NCBI RefSeq assembly: GCF_003583765.1 | Contig: NZ_QXQA01000004.1 | Coordinates: 62,001-126,000, forward strand | Length of the DNA: 64,000 bases | Source: Paenibacillus nanensis | GTDB lineage: Bacteria; Bacillota; Bacilli; Paenibacillales; Paenibacillaceae | Direction: 5' to 3' | Shown: positions 45,194 to 53,479 of the stretch, piece by piece | Layout of the letters: every line of letters starts with the position of its first letter | How positions within the stretch are numbered: the stretch's first letter is position 1 | The notes under the pieces: model-generated | Database searches by the model: none | What the model was told of the DNA's origin: nothing | The model's input: only the letters and a program-made list of their open reading frames with translations | Translations under genes and position numbers: made by a program

Positions 45194-45996
45194 ATCTCAT
45201 TGACCAAACGTTCGCAAAGCTGAAGGAAGAAGGGCGTACGGCGCTTATCCCTTTCCTGACGGTCGGCGATCCCGACTTCGATACATCGCTTGAAATTATA
45301 AAAAGACTGGAGCAGGCCGGCGCGGATATGATCGAGCTCGGCGTCCCCTACTCCGACCCGTTGGCGGACGGCCCTGTTATCCAAAGAGCGTCGGAGCGGG
45401 CGCTCAAAGGCCGCATTACGTTGAAGGACTGCATTCATATGGCGGAGCGCGCGAGAGAGGAAGGCGTACGTATACCGCTTATTCTCTTTACGTACTTCAA
45501 TCCTGTGCTCCAATTCGGATTATCCGCGTTTTTCGAGCTTGTGCAAAGCAAAGGCATCAGCGGTCTGATCATTCCCGACCTCCCGCTTGAAGAGGATGAA
45601 GAGGTACGGGCATTAGCGGAAGCATCCGGCATTCATCTCATTCCGCTGGTTGCTCCAACGTCCAGAGACCGCGTAACGCGCATTTCCAAGAAGGCGCGCG
45701 GCTTCGTCTATTGCGTCTCGTCGCTTGGCGTAACAGGCGTTCGTACGGATTTCCATACGGACATTGATCAATTCCTGGCGACGGTAAAAGAAGCGACGGA
45801 CCTGCCGATCGGTATCGGCTTCGGCATTTCCAGCAGAGAGCAGGTTGAACGCTTCGAGCAAATATGCGACGCCGTTATCGTCGGCAGCGCGATCGTACGG
45901 AAAATTGAAGAGTCCGTCCCTCTCTTGTCCAGCGAGTCGACCCGCGAGCAAGGATTAGAGGCAATCGGCAGCTTCGTCGCAGCCTTGAAAGGATAA
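45190..45996 (+). CDS. trpA: Tryptophan synthase alpha chain
   Basis: 268 residues, ATGA overlap with trpB. The catalytic Glu and Asp are in [29 protein letters not shown] and the GSAIV loop bind the phosphate. Last gene of the trp block; followed by a terminator. Confidence 0.96.
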   Translation: MNLIDQTFAKLKEEGRTALIPFLTVGDPDFDTSLEIIKRLEQAGADMIELGVPYSDPLADGPVIQRASERALKGRITLKDCIHMAERAREEGVRIPLILFTYFNPVLQFGLSAFFELVQSKGISGLIIPDLPLEEDEEVRALAEASGIHLIPLVAPTSRDRVTRISKKARGFVYCVSSLGVTGVRTDFHTDIDQFLATVKEATDLPIGIGFGISSREQVERFEQICDAVIVGSAIVRKIEESVPLLSSESTREQGLEAIGSFVAALKG

Positions 45997-46005
45997 GAAA
46001 TGAAC

Positions 46006-46032
46006 AGCCTCCCGCAGCGGGGGCTTTTGTTT
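46006..46032 (+). terminator. Terminator after trpA
   Basis: AGCCTCC pairs with GGGGGCT (one G-U), then TTTTGTTTTT. Some read-through to hisC-tyrA is likely as in B. subtilis. Confidence 0.75.
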
Positions 46033-46060
46033 TTGCAAAAATACTTTAAAACCGTATAGA
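46033..46060 (+). promoter_or_regulatory. Possible promoter of hisC-tyrA
   Basis: TTGCAA (46033-46038), 16 bases, TATAGA (46055-46060), overlapping the T tract of the trpA terminator. Confidence 0.45.
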
Positions 46061-46117
46061 GATATGAGACAATACAGTTACTGTTGTACTTCAATACGTA
46101 GAAGAGGTGAAGGCCGA

Positions 46118-47209
46118 ATGCAGCCTAAAACAAATATTGTGCATCTGCCCGTCTATCAACCAGGCAAACCGGTGGAAGATGTAAAGAGAGAGCTGGGCTT
46201 ATCCGAGGTAATTAAGCTTGCTTCTAATGAAAACGCATTTGGTTTCTCGGATTTGGCGAAAGCCGCCGTAATCGAGGAGCTGTCCAATACGCCAACTTAT
46301 CCGGACGGCGCAAGCGTGGAGCTGACCGCGAAGCTGGCGGACAAGCTTGGCGTAGAGACTAATCAAATCATATTTGGTTCGGGCTCCAGCGAAATCATCC
46401 TCATGACGGCGCGCGCTTTCCTTGCCCCTGGCGACGAAACGATTATGGCGGACGAGACGTTCTCGCAATACAAGCATAACGCTGAAATCGAAAACGCGAG
46501 AATCATCGAAGTGCCGCTTAAGGACGGGAAGCATGACCTGCCAGCGATGCTCGCCAAAATAACAAGCAAAACAAAAATTGTGTGGATCTGCAATCCGAAC
46601 AATCCGACCGGGACGATCGTGTCTCATGAAGAGCTGACGGCATTTATGGATGAGGTCCCTAGCCATGTGCTGGTCGTGCTCGACGAGGCATACGGCGAAT
46701 ATGTGCAGGACAGCAGCTACAGCGACGGAGTGAGCATGCTGTCGAAGTACCGGAATTTGCTTGTGCTTCGAACCTTCTCGAAAATTTACGGACTTGCTTC
46801 GCTTCGTATCGGCTATGGGGTTGGTCACGCCGATGTCATCCGTTACATCAATCAAGTGCGCGAGCCGTTCAATACGACGCGCGCCGCGCAAGCAGCCGCG
46901 AAAGCGTCGCTAAGCGACGATGCGTTTATCGAACGCTGCGCCGCGGATAACGCCAAAGGAATAAAGTATTTCAGCGAGCAGTTTGACCGTCTCGGCCTTT
47001 CCTATTTCGAATCCCACGGTAATTTCGTCATGGTCGACGTGAAGCGTCCTTCGCAGGAAGTGTTTGATGCTCTGCTTCGGAAAGGAATCATTGTTAGACC
47101 GCGCTGGACCTATTATCCGACCTATATTCGGGTATCCGTTGGAACGATGGAGCAGAATGAGGCATTTATTAAGGCGCTTGAGAGAGTGTTGCAGGAAGTG
47201 ACGGTGTAA
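46118..47209 (+). CDS. hisC: Histidinol-phosphate / aromatic aminotransferase
   Basis: 363 residues from ATG 46118, close behind GAGGTGAAGG. LASNENAFG, CNPNNPTGT and DEAYGEYV are PLP-fold regions; the Schiff-base lysine lies in TFSKIYGLASLRIGYG. In B. subtilis HisC (AroJ) serves both histidine and tyrosine/phenylalanine synthesis, fitting its place between trpA and tyrA. Confidence 0.95.
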   Translation: MQPKTNIVHLPVYQPGKPVEDVKRELGLSEVIKLASNENAFGFSDLAKAAVIEELSNTPTYPDGASVELTAKLADKLGVETNQIIFGSGSSEIILMTARAFLAPGDETIMADETFSQYKHNAEIENARIIEVPLKDGKHDLPAMLAKITSKTKIVWICNPNNPTGTIVSHEELTAFMDEVPSHVLVVLDEAYGEYVQDSSYSDGVSMLSKYRNLLVLRTFSKIYGLASLRIGYGVGHADVIRYINQVREPFNTTRAAQAAAKASLSDDAFIERCAADNAKGIKYFSEQFDRLGLSYFESHGNFVMVDVKRPSQEVFDALLRKGIIVRPRWTYYPTYIRVSVGTMEQNEAFIKALERVLQEVTV

Positions 47210-47219
47210 ATTTTACGTT

Positions 47220-48311
47220 ATGGTTAATGTCGCGATATTTGGAGTGGGACTTATTGGAGGCTCCATCGCGCTATGCCTGAAGGGTAAACCCGGCATTCGC
47301 GTGATCGGTTTCTCCAATAGGGAGAGCTCCGTGCAGAAATATATACAGCGTGGTGTCGTGGACGACGGCACCACTTCGATTCAGGAGGCTGCTGAACAGG
47401 CCGATTTCATTTTCCTGTGCGTCCCGGTGGGCATGCTGCAGGAATATTTGCAGAAGATTAGCGAATGCAAGCTGAAGGACGGCTGTATCATTACAGACGT
47501 CGGCAGCACCAAGTCCTCCGTAGCGGCATATGCGAAATCGCTTGATTTAGGCAATGCCGTATTTATTGGCGGTCATCCGATGGCCGGCTCGGAGCGGTCG
47601 GGCGTGGAAGCGGCCTCGTACCATTTGCTTGAGAACGCGTTTTACGTGCTGACGCCGGATGAATCGACGCCGTCCGAAGCGGTGGACCGGCTGACGGAGC
47701 TGCTGACGCATACTAGGGCGAACATCGTTAAGGTCGACGCGGAATCCCATGATGACATTGTCGGCGCGATCAGCCACCTGCCGCACATGATTGCGGTTGC
47801 GCTGGTTAACCAAGTGAGAAGCTACAACGAACGCAACGGCTTGTACGAATCGCTTGCGGCGGGGGGCTTCCGCGACATTACGCGCATCGCGTCAGGCGAC
47901 CCTCCGCTGTGGCGGGATATTCTTCTCGACAATCGGCAGGTTCTGCTGCGGCTCCTTCGCGACTGGAGCGCGGGAATGGAACGCTTTGCGCAGATGCTCG
48001 AAAGTATGGATGCCGAGGCGATTGAAGATGCGTTCCGCAAGGCGGGCGAGTTCCGCAGCCGTATGCCGGAGAGAAGAAAGGGCATGATTCATTCCGTCTA
48101 CGATTGCTACGTCGACGTGCCGGATACTCCGGGCATTATCGGCCGAATCGCCAGCGAGCTCGGCAATAACAGGATCAATCTCAGCAATCTACAAATTATT
48201 GAGAGCAGGGAGGATGTGCCGGGCGTATTGCGTCTGTCTTTCCGCACGCAAGAATATTTGGATCAGGCGATCGCCTTGCTGGAGGACTTAGGCTACTCCG
48301 TTTCTCAGTAA
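47220..48311 (+). CDS. tyrA: Prephenate dehydrogenase with ACT domain
   Basis: 363 residues. FGVGLIGGSIAL is the NAD loop; the prephenate site includes GGHPMAGSERSG and SHLPHMIA. A C-terminal ACT domain (from about residue 300: DTPGIIGRIASELG) gives feedback by tyrosine. Its ribosome site is poor, suggesting coupling to hisC or weak translation. Confidence 0.95.
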   Translation: MVNVAIFGVGLIGGSIALCLKGKPGIRVIGFSNRESSVQKYIQRGVVDDGTTSIQEAAEQADFIFLCVPVGMLQEYLQKISECKLKDGCIITDVGSTKSSVAAYAKSLDLGNAVFIGGHPMAGSERSGVEAASYHLLENAFYVLTPDESTPSEAVDRLTELLTHTRANIVKVDAESHDDIVGAISHLPHMIAVALVNQVRSYNERNGLYESLAAGGFRDITRIASGDPPLWRDILLDNRQVLLRLLRDWSAGMERFAQMLESMDAEAIEDAFRKAGEFRSRMPERRKGMIHSVYDCYVDVPDTPGIIGRIASELGNNRINLSNLQIIESREDVPGVLRLSFRTQEYLDQAIALLEDLGYSVSQ

Positions 48312-48337
48312 CGCAATTATTGATAAACGATACAGAA

Positions 48338-48382
48338 AACAAGCGTTTTCCATTTTATTTGTATAAAATGAAAACGCTTGTT
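48338..48382 (+). repeat. 20-bp inverted repeat with cre-like sequence in both arms
   Basis: The arms are 48338-48349 with 48371-48382, and 48351-48358 with 48363-48370, with a single bulge at 48350 and a four-base loop. Each arm reads ATAAAATG(G)AAAACGCTTGTT, a CcpA cre-like half. No T run follows on +, so it is not a good tyrA terminator. Confidence 0.85.
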
Positions 48383-48409
48383 GACAAAATGGAAGCGTAT
48401 ACATATAAT
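48381..48409 (+). promoter_or_regulatory. Perfect consensus promoter with a cre site in the spacer
   Basis: TTGACA (48381-48386), 17-base spacer, TATAAT (48404-48409): both hexamers perfect. The spacer bases 48389-48403 (ATGGAAGCGTATACA) fit the cre consensus WTGNAANCGNWNNCW at every position. CcpA binding would block RNA polymerase. Confidence 0.88.
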
Positions 48410-48415
48410 AAAAGT

Positions 48416-48500
48416 ACAGTATGGTTTCTCTCCACTCCTATCCAATACCTGCAGTGCTCATCATGAGCGCTAACCACTCTTCGGAGTGGTTTTTTTTTTT
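48416..48500 (+). ncRNA. Candidate CcpA-controlled small RNA, about 83 nt
   Basis: The transcript predicted from the promoter runs from about A48416 to the T run. It has a CU-rich single-stranded 5' part (48425-48441), a 7-bp stem AGTGCTC-ATCAT-GAGCGCT (48453-48471), and a terminator stem with a UUCG tetraloop. No ribosome site or credible ORF is present. The CU-rich part could pair with Shine-Dalgarno sequences. I know no named family that matches. Confidence 0.7.
48472..48500 (+). terminator. Terminator of the candidate sRNA
   Basis: AACCACTC-TTCG-GAGTGGTT with a closing C-G pair on a UUCG loop, followed by ten or more T. Confidence 0.95.
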
Positions 48501-48628
48501 GCTTTTCCCAGTTATTCCAGATTAGAAAAATGAAGGTTTTCAAGCCATATGTCGAAACAAGCAGGATTTTGCGACTCGGAATCGAATAGTAACTACTCGG
48601 GTAATTGTGATTTGAAACGGGTAACGCC

Positions 48629-48653
48629 GCAACTTTTTGGTCCCGGGTCGGTA
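48629..48653 (+). promoter_or_regulatory. Possible ECF-type promoter of the sigma-factor gene
   Basis: GCAACTTTTT (48629-48638) and CGGTA (48649-48653) resemble the AAC-rich -35 and CGT-like -10 of ECF sigma promoters. Autoregulation is an inference. Confidence 0.35.
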
Positions 48654-48705
48654 CAATGGTATAGAGGTCCGGGAATAAGCTGCAGGTAGAGGAGGTTCGC
48701 CTGTC

Positions 48706-49305
48706 ATGACTGATTCCCAGTTAATACGTGAGATAAAGGATGGCAATGTCGAGCTGTACTCCGAGCTTATGCGGCGTTACCAGCGCAAGATATTGGCGTT
48801 TATTTTTCATATGCTCAAAAGCTCCAAGATGGAGCTGCTCGCAGAGGATTTATGCTCGGAGACCTTTTATAAAGCGTACCGCAGCCTGCATTCTTTCCGG
48901 GAAATGGACGCAACCTTCTCCACGTGGCTGTACACCATTGCGCGCAACACCGTGCTGAGCGAGCTTCGGAAGGGGAAGGCCGCTAGCGTGTCGCTGGATG
49001 ATGAGGGCCTCGGCTTAGAGCCTGTCGCATCGGCAGAAGCGGCGCCGGAGCAGCAGCTTCTGAAAAACGAAAGAATGGCTATGGTGCGGGACGCGATCAA
49101 CAACTTGCCCGAGAAGCAACGCTCGGCGCTCATTCTAAGGGAATACGACCAGCTTGATTACCAGGAAATCGCGAATATTCTTGGGCAAACGGTCAGTTCC
49201 GTTAAATCGCTATTGTTCCGGGCTAGAGCCAGCGTAAAGTCGCAGCTTGAGCCTTATTTCGGGCAAATGCAGGTAACGGAATCATTCGAGAGGATGAATA
49301 CATGA
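48706..49305 (+). CDS. ECF RNA polymerase sigma factor
   Basis: 199 residues, ATG after GAGGAGG. Region 2 (about 15-85: LYSELMRRYQRKI, DLCSETFYKAYRSL, FSTWLYTIARN) and region 4 (about 125-180: LPEKQRSALILREYDQLDYQEIANILG, SVKSLLFRAR) are present, with no region 3, as in ECF factors. It is coupled by an ATGA overlap to its anti-sigma factor. Regulon unknown. Confidence 0.92.
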   Translation: MTDSQLIREIKDGNVELYSELMRRYQRKILAFIFHMLKSSKMELLAEDLCSETFYKAYRSLHSFREMDATFSTWLYTIARNTVLSELRKGKAASVSLDDEGLGLEPVASAEAAPEQQLLKNERMAMVRDAINNLPEKQRSALILREYDQLDYQEIANILGQTVSSVKSLLFRARASVKSQLEPYFGQMQVTESFERMNT

Positions 49306-49907
49306 TGAAATGCGAGGAAGCGCAGATTAAAATTGGAGCCTACTCGGAAATGTCCGAGGATGATGAGGAGCGAATAGAGCTTGAAGCCCATCTGCTGGAA
49401 TGCGAGGAATGCTGCGCACAGTTCGGCTTCTGGCACGAGAGCGATGAATGGATTAGCCGCTTGTCCGAGGAGACGGATCTAATCGGTCCGACCGAACATG
49501 TGAACCGCGCTGTCATGGAACGGATTTATATGGAGCAGGCTTGGTATATGCCGGTGCCGAGCAAGAGCTATCACTTTACGAAATCGTTCAGGCGCAATGC
49601 CGCCATGCTGATCGCGGCTTGTATGGCCATGTTCGCCTGCGCCTTTTTTATTTTTATATTCGATCACAAGGACGTGTCGCAAGAAGAGCTGCAGCAAATG
49701 ACCGGGCTGATGGAAGCGGCTAACGCATCGGGCGATAACGCCTTTCTGTCGACAGGCTACTACGCCGAAGTGCCGGTAGCAAGCATAAGCGATCCGTTCG
49801 TGCTTAAGGTCGTCCCAGCGTTTCCTCAATATTATGTCGCGTTATCGCTGCTTGGCTTGGTTACGGCGCTGCTTATTCTGAACTGGCTTTCCCGCACGAG
49901 AAGCTGA
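49302..49907 (+). CDS. Anti-sigma factor with zinc-finger (ZAS) domain
   Basis: 201 residues. The N-terminal HLLECEEC is the H-x3-C-x2-C zinc motif of anti-sigma domains. Two membrane helices (about 99-119 and 177-195) flank an extracytoplasmic part of some 55 residues. It should hold the ECF factor inactive until a surface signal; proteolytic release is possible, but no site-1 protease partner is adjacent. Confidence 0.87.
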   Translation: MMKCEEAQIKIGAYSEMSEDDEERIELEAHLLECEECCAQFGFWHESDEWISRLSEETDLIGPTEHVNRAVMERIYMEQAWYMPVPSKSYHFTKSFRRNAAMLIAACMAMFACAFFIFIFDHKDVSQEELQQMTGLMEAANASGDNAFLSTGYYAEVPVASISDPFVLKVVPAFPQYYVALSLLGLVTALLILNWLSRTRS

Positions 49908-49958
49908 TAAGCCTCGCGTCAAGGAGATGTGCTTGTATATTGGAAAGGGGTTTAGTCA

Positions 49959-50540
49959 TTGCTTATTGGATTCGTCAGACATGGAGAGACGGACTGGAAT
50001 GCCGCCGGAAGGATACAAGGGCAAACGGATATTCCGCTTAACGAAGCGGGTATACAACAGGCGAAGGCTTTGGCGGCAAGGCTAAGCCGGGAGGAGCGAA
50101 TCTGGGACGCGGTGGCCTCCAGCGATTTGATGCGGGCGAGGCAAACGGCTGCCATCATCGCGCAGGAGCTGAACATTCCGCTGCTGGATTCGGATACGCG
50201 ATTAAGGGAAAGAGCTTTTGGCGAGGTCGAAGGAACGACCGAGGAGGACCGACTGAAGCGCTGGGGAGCGGACTGGCGGGAGCTGGAGCTAGGCGTTGAA
50301 ACCGACGAAGCCATGCGTAACCGGGGGCTGGAAGCCCTCTCAGAATTAACGGAACGAGAGCCCGAGCGGAATGTTCTAATCGTCTCCCACGGCAGCTTTA
50401 TCGCCCAAATGCTTCAAGCCCTTTGCTCGGATCTGGAGGATTCGCGCCTGGGCAACCTGTCCTACTCGATCCTGGAAAGACAGGAAAAGGGATGGCGCAC
50501 GCTGCTTCACAATTGCACCCGCCATTTGGAGCAATTCTAG
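49959..50540 (+). CDS. Histidine phosphatase family protein
   Basis: 193 residues, TTG start after GGAAAGGGG. VRHGETDWN holds the phospho-His; a second core His is in VSHGSF. It is related to CobC/GpmB/YwrF-type phosphatases. Substrate cannot be told. It may be cotranscribed with the sigma pair. Confidence 0.85.
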   Translation: MLIGFVRHGETDWNAAGRIQGQTDIPLNEAGIQQAKALAARLSREERIWDAVASSDLMRARQTAAIIAQELNIPLLDSDTRLRERAFGEVEGTTEEDRLKRWGADWRELELGVETDEAMRNRGLEALSELTEREPERNVLIVSHGSFIAQMLQALCSDLEDSRLGNLSYSILERQEKGWRTLLHNCTRHLEQF

Positions 50541-50585
50541 CAAGCAATGTTGCCGTTTAGCCAGGTTAAACGAATAGATTAAACC

Positions 50586-50619
50586 AAACGCTTTCCGGCT
50601 ATGTCCGGATGGCGTTTTT
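50586..50619 (+). terminator. Terminator
   Basis: AAACGC, TCCGG and CCGGA, GCGTTT pair with small internal loops; five T follow. Confidence 0.8.
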
Positions 50620-50749
50620 GTATTGCGGCGAAATCTTTTTCCTTATACCCGCCGTTCGGGTATGAAATGCAAGATTTGTCCCGATAATGGTAGTAAAACT
50701 TTCGCTATAGCAGCTGGTGCCGTCCAGCGTATGCAGAAAGGAGAGTGCC

Positions 50750-51928
50750 ATGAACCTATCGGATATGCTGAGCTATGCGGATATTGGTCAGCTAAGCAAA
50801 ATTGCGAACGTCTATCATTGCGAATGCAACGGAAACTCCAAAAACGAGCTGATTCAATCCATTTTGGCTCAAATAAACCGCCATGAAGTGTTTGAAGAGC
50901 TGATTAGCGGTATGAAAATCGAAGATTTGCGTTTTTTGAATTCTTTGCTGTTCGAATCGAGGCAGTCTTACAGCCTGGAGGATTTGATCGCCCGCGTACA
51001 GCAAAGCCGATTTGAAGACGAGAAGCAAGAACAAAAGGAGCCTGCGGCAGAACCGCCGAAAAAAACAAAAAGCAGAAAAAAGGCTTCCGTTCCCCCGCCG
51101 CCGCCGAGTCCGAGGGATATTATCGCAAGATTCAAGCATCAGGGCTGGCTGTTCAACGGCTTCAGCGGACCTGGCCGCTATTTGTTTCAAGTGCCGAACG
51201 ATTTAAAGGCAAGGTTCCGCGACACGCTTCAGAGGCGATTCGCCGAAAAGCTTCAATATACGGACGAACCGCCGATGTACAGGGACGAGCAAGGACTGCT
51301 TCTGGATGACATTAAGCATCTCCTGCACTATGTCTATCATAACGAGGTGCAGCTGGTCAGCGACGGCTCGATGTATAAACGGTATTTGCAGCAGGTTTTG
51401 GACCGGCTGGGGGTACAGGAGGAGCTTCCGAGCAAAGGAGCGTGGCGGTTCGGCTACGGCAGACATTTCAATTACTATCCGGACCGATTCTCTCTTCTGT
51501 ACGACTATTGCCGCAGCGCCTCGTATATCCAAGAAGGAGAGGGTGTGCTCTCCATAACCGAAAAAGGCTTGGAGCGGCTTCAAGCGGCGCCGATGGCGGC
51601 CGAGCAGGAGCAGATGTTCCGTTACTGGCTGAAGCTTTATAAGGGGCCTGTAACGAATTTGCTGTCGCTTGTTCATTGGGTCCATGCGCTCGCAAGAGAT
51701 TGGGTAACGGTGGAATCCGTCCGCGAAGTGCTTCTGCCGTTCATCAAAACGTACTATTACGACAGCCCGAACGCAATCTATGAAGCTCGGCTGCTGAAAA
51801 TGCTGACGCATCTCGGATTGCTTCGGATTGGGGAGCATCCGCAGTATGGCGCCGTCATGAAAGTTACGAAAACAGGGCATATCGTCATGGAAGGCGGCGA
51901 GGCGCAAATAAGCGGCGGCCGTTATTGA
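50750..51928 (+). CDS. Protein of unknown function with helicase-associated-like layout
   Basis: 392 residues from ATG 50750 (AAAGGAGAG). The N-terminal helical part (about 1-85: SKNELIQSILAQI) resembles a SAP/Rho-N-type DNA- or RNA-binding fold. A Lys/Glu/Pro linker (about 88-120, five prolines in a row) leads to a C-terminal region with winged-helix-like patches (ITEKGLERL, VTKTGHIVMEGG). I do not recognise a family. The linker suggests two separately folding domains. Confidence 0.7.
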   Translation: MNLSDMLSYADIGQLSKIANVYHCECNGNSKNELIQSILAQINRHEVFEELISGMKIEDLRFLNSLLFESRQSYSLEDLIARVQQSRFEDEKQEQKEPAAEPPKKTKSRKKASVPPPPPSPRDIIARFKHQGWLFNGFSGPGRYLFQVPNDLKARFRDTLQRRFAEKLQYTDEPPMYRDEQGLLLDDIKHLLHYVYHNEVQLVSDGSMYKRYLQQVLDRLGVQEELPSKGAWRFGYGRHFNYYPDRFSLLYDYCRSASYIQEGEGVLSITEKGLERLQAAPMAAEQEQMFRYWLKLYKGPVTNLLSLVHWVHALARDWVTVESVREVLLPFIKTYYYDSPNAIYEARLLKMLTHLGLLRIGEHPQYGAVMKVTKTGHIVMEGGEAQISGGRY

Positions 51929-51989
51929 CTTTCGTTTCGGCTGTTGGTAGAATCTCCCCATCTTTGAGAAGAGAGGGAGATGAAGGAGT

Positions 51990-52496
51990 ATGCTGCTGCC
52001 TTATAAAGGAACGATGCCCGCCGTACACGCGAGCTGCTATGTGGCGGAGGGCGCAAAAATTATCGGCGATGTGACGATAGGCGAAAAAAGCACGGTATGG
52101 TTTAACGCTGTGCTAAGAGGCGATCTGGCTCCCATTCGGATCGGGCATAGCTGCAATATTCAAGACGGCGTAGTCGGTCATGTGAACACGGATCAGCCGC
52201 TCATTCTGGAAGACGAAGTGTCTGTCGGCCACAGCGCTATTATTCATGGCTGCACGGTGGGTAGAGGCACATTAATCGGAATGGGGGCCATCGTACTAAA
52301 CGGTGCCGATATTGGTGAATATGCTTTAATAGGAGCCGGTTCGATAGTTACAGAAAATAAGAAGATACCATCCTATACGCTTTCTCTCGGAACACCCGCC
52401 AAAGTCGTAAGAGAATTGACAGAGGACGATTTGCTGCGCATGAGGAAGACGATGGAGAGCTATGTGACGAAAGGAATCGAATATAGGATCTCGTAA
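51990..52496 (+). CDS. Gamma-carbonic-anhydrase-like hexapeptide protein
   Basis: 168 residues, ATG after GAAGGAG. Left-handed beta-helix hexapeptides (VTIGEKSTVWFNAVLRGD) and the metal-binding pattern GVVGHVN and VGHSAIIHGC. Family members include YrdA, PaaY and CamH proteins; enzyme activity varies. Next to the IDEAL gene. Confidence 0.87.
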   Translation: MLLPYKGTMPAVHASCYVAEGAKIIGDVTIGEKSTVWFNAVLRGDLAPIRIGHSCNIQDGVVGHVNTDQPLILEDEVSVGHSAIIHGCTVGRGTLIGMGAIVLNGADIGEYALIGAGSIVTENKKIPSYTLSLGTPAKVVRELTEDDLLRMRKTMESYVTKGIEYRIS

Positions 52497-52519
52497 ACAC
52501 CGGTATGGAGGTGTATCCT

Positions 52520-52702
52520 ATGGACAAAATGAAGGTGACGTATGAAGCGATGCTAGGTCTGGTCGCTGAACTTGTGCTCGACGAAGCGGTTCTGAAATTT
52601 CAAACGGAACGACTGACCAGCGAGATCGACAAGGCGCTCGCTTCGGGCGATGAGGATACGTTCTATCAACTCGTCAAGCAACTCAATGAACTGAAGAATT
52701 GA
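52520..52702 (+). CDS. IDEAL-domain small protein
   Basis: 60 residues from ATG 52520, six bases after GGAGGTG. LVLDEAVLKFQTERLTSEIDKAL is the IDEAL-domain pattern found in ComK-like and YpiB proteins, where it interacts with partners such as MecA/ClpC. Function here is unknown. Confidence 0.75.
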   Translation: MDKMKVTYEAMLGLVAELVLDEAVLKFQTERLTSEIDKALASGDEDTFYQLVKQLNELKN

Positions 52703-52708
52703 AATAAG

Positions 52709-52765
52709 AAGCTTCCATGCGCCGCAAGCGGAATAAACCGCACTGGCGCAGGGAGGCTTTCTTTT
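52709..52765 (+). terminator. Terminator after the IDEAL gene
   Basis: AAGCTTCC-A-TGCGCC pairs with GGCGCA-G-GGAGGCTT (one mismatch), then TTCTTTT. Confidence 0.82.
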
Positions 52766-52815
52766 GTAAGATAGAAGAGTTGGATTTAGAACGGACGGGA
52801 AAGGGGGGCAGATCG

Positions 52816-53238
52816 ATGAAATTTAGCGACATTACATCTGAAAAATGGGACGAGCTGAAGCCTTATTTGGACACATGCTTGCTGCCGGTTACAGGCATGA
52901 GCGGGAAGGAATCGCCATACGAGGCGACGGAACGGCTGGAGCGGCTGCGCGATTTGCTGGATTTGGTCGAGATTCCGTTCAAAGGCAGGGTCGTGACGTA
53001 TCCGGCCTGTCATTACGTAACAGCGGACGAGCCGTTCAGCAAGCAGCTTGCGAACTGGTGCGACAACCTGAGAGCGGCCGGCTTCCAATATATTATTCTC
53101 GCTTCCGCTGATCAGACTGTCCAACTGCAAGGCGCCGGCGCGGATCTTGTGCTGCAAGCGGACGATGAGGGGGAATTTCCAGAGCAAGCGGAGGTTTCGG
53201 AGCGCATTCGAGCATTATGGCGTACGAATTCTCCTTGA
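52816..53238 (+). CDS. YpiF-like protein (DUF2487)
   Basis: 140 residues from ATG 52816 (GGGGGG upstream). MKFSDITSEKWDEL and VVTYPACHYV are recognisable, and its place just before qcrABC is that of ypiF in B. subtilis. Soluble, function unknown. A longer in-frame ORF from 52717 includes the terminator hairpin and is not real. Confidence 0.8.
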   Translation: MKFSDITSEKWDELKPYLDTCLLPVTGMSGKESPYEATERLERLRDLLDLVEIPFKGRVVTYPACHYVTADEPFSKQLANWCDNLRAAGFQYIILASADQTVQLQGAGADLVLQADDEGEFPEQAEVSERIRALWRTNSP

Positions 53239-53369
53239 ATTTGGCATGATTTCCGAATAATTAGAACGGATATTGGGGAAAACAAAACCCATAGCCGTAC
53301 AATTGTGACAAAATGATAACAAATTATTGAACGTCATTTCCATAATGACGCAAATATCGGGCCATATTC

Positions 53370-53398
53370 TTGACGCTCCCAAACACCTAGGCTATTAT
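53370..53398 (+). promoter_or_regulatory. Sigma-A promoter of qcrABC
   Basis: TTGACG (53370-53375), 17 bases, TATTAT (53393-53398). About 70 bases upstream, an AT-rich TTGTGA-N10-AACAAA element (53303-53324) could bind ResD or Rex. The leader to qcrA is about 75 bases. Confidence 0.7.
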
Positions 53399-53479
53399 AA
53401 GTTATGTCCTAGTTCGTCATGTGTTTTTGCCGTGCGGCAAGACGCGAGATATGGTTGGCAAAGGGGGTTAGAACAGAAG

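Noticed and set aside
48421..48525. 34-codon ORF inside the candidate sRNA
   Set aside because: No ribosome site, and the frame reads through the terminator stem and T run.
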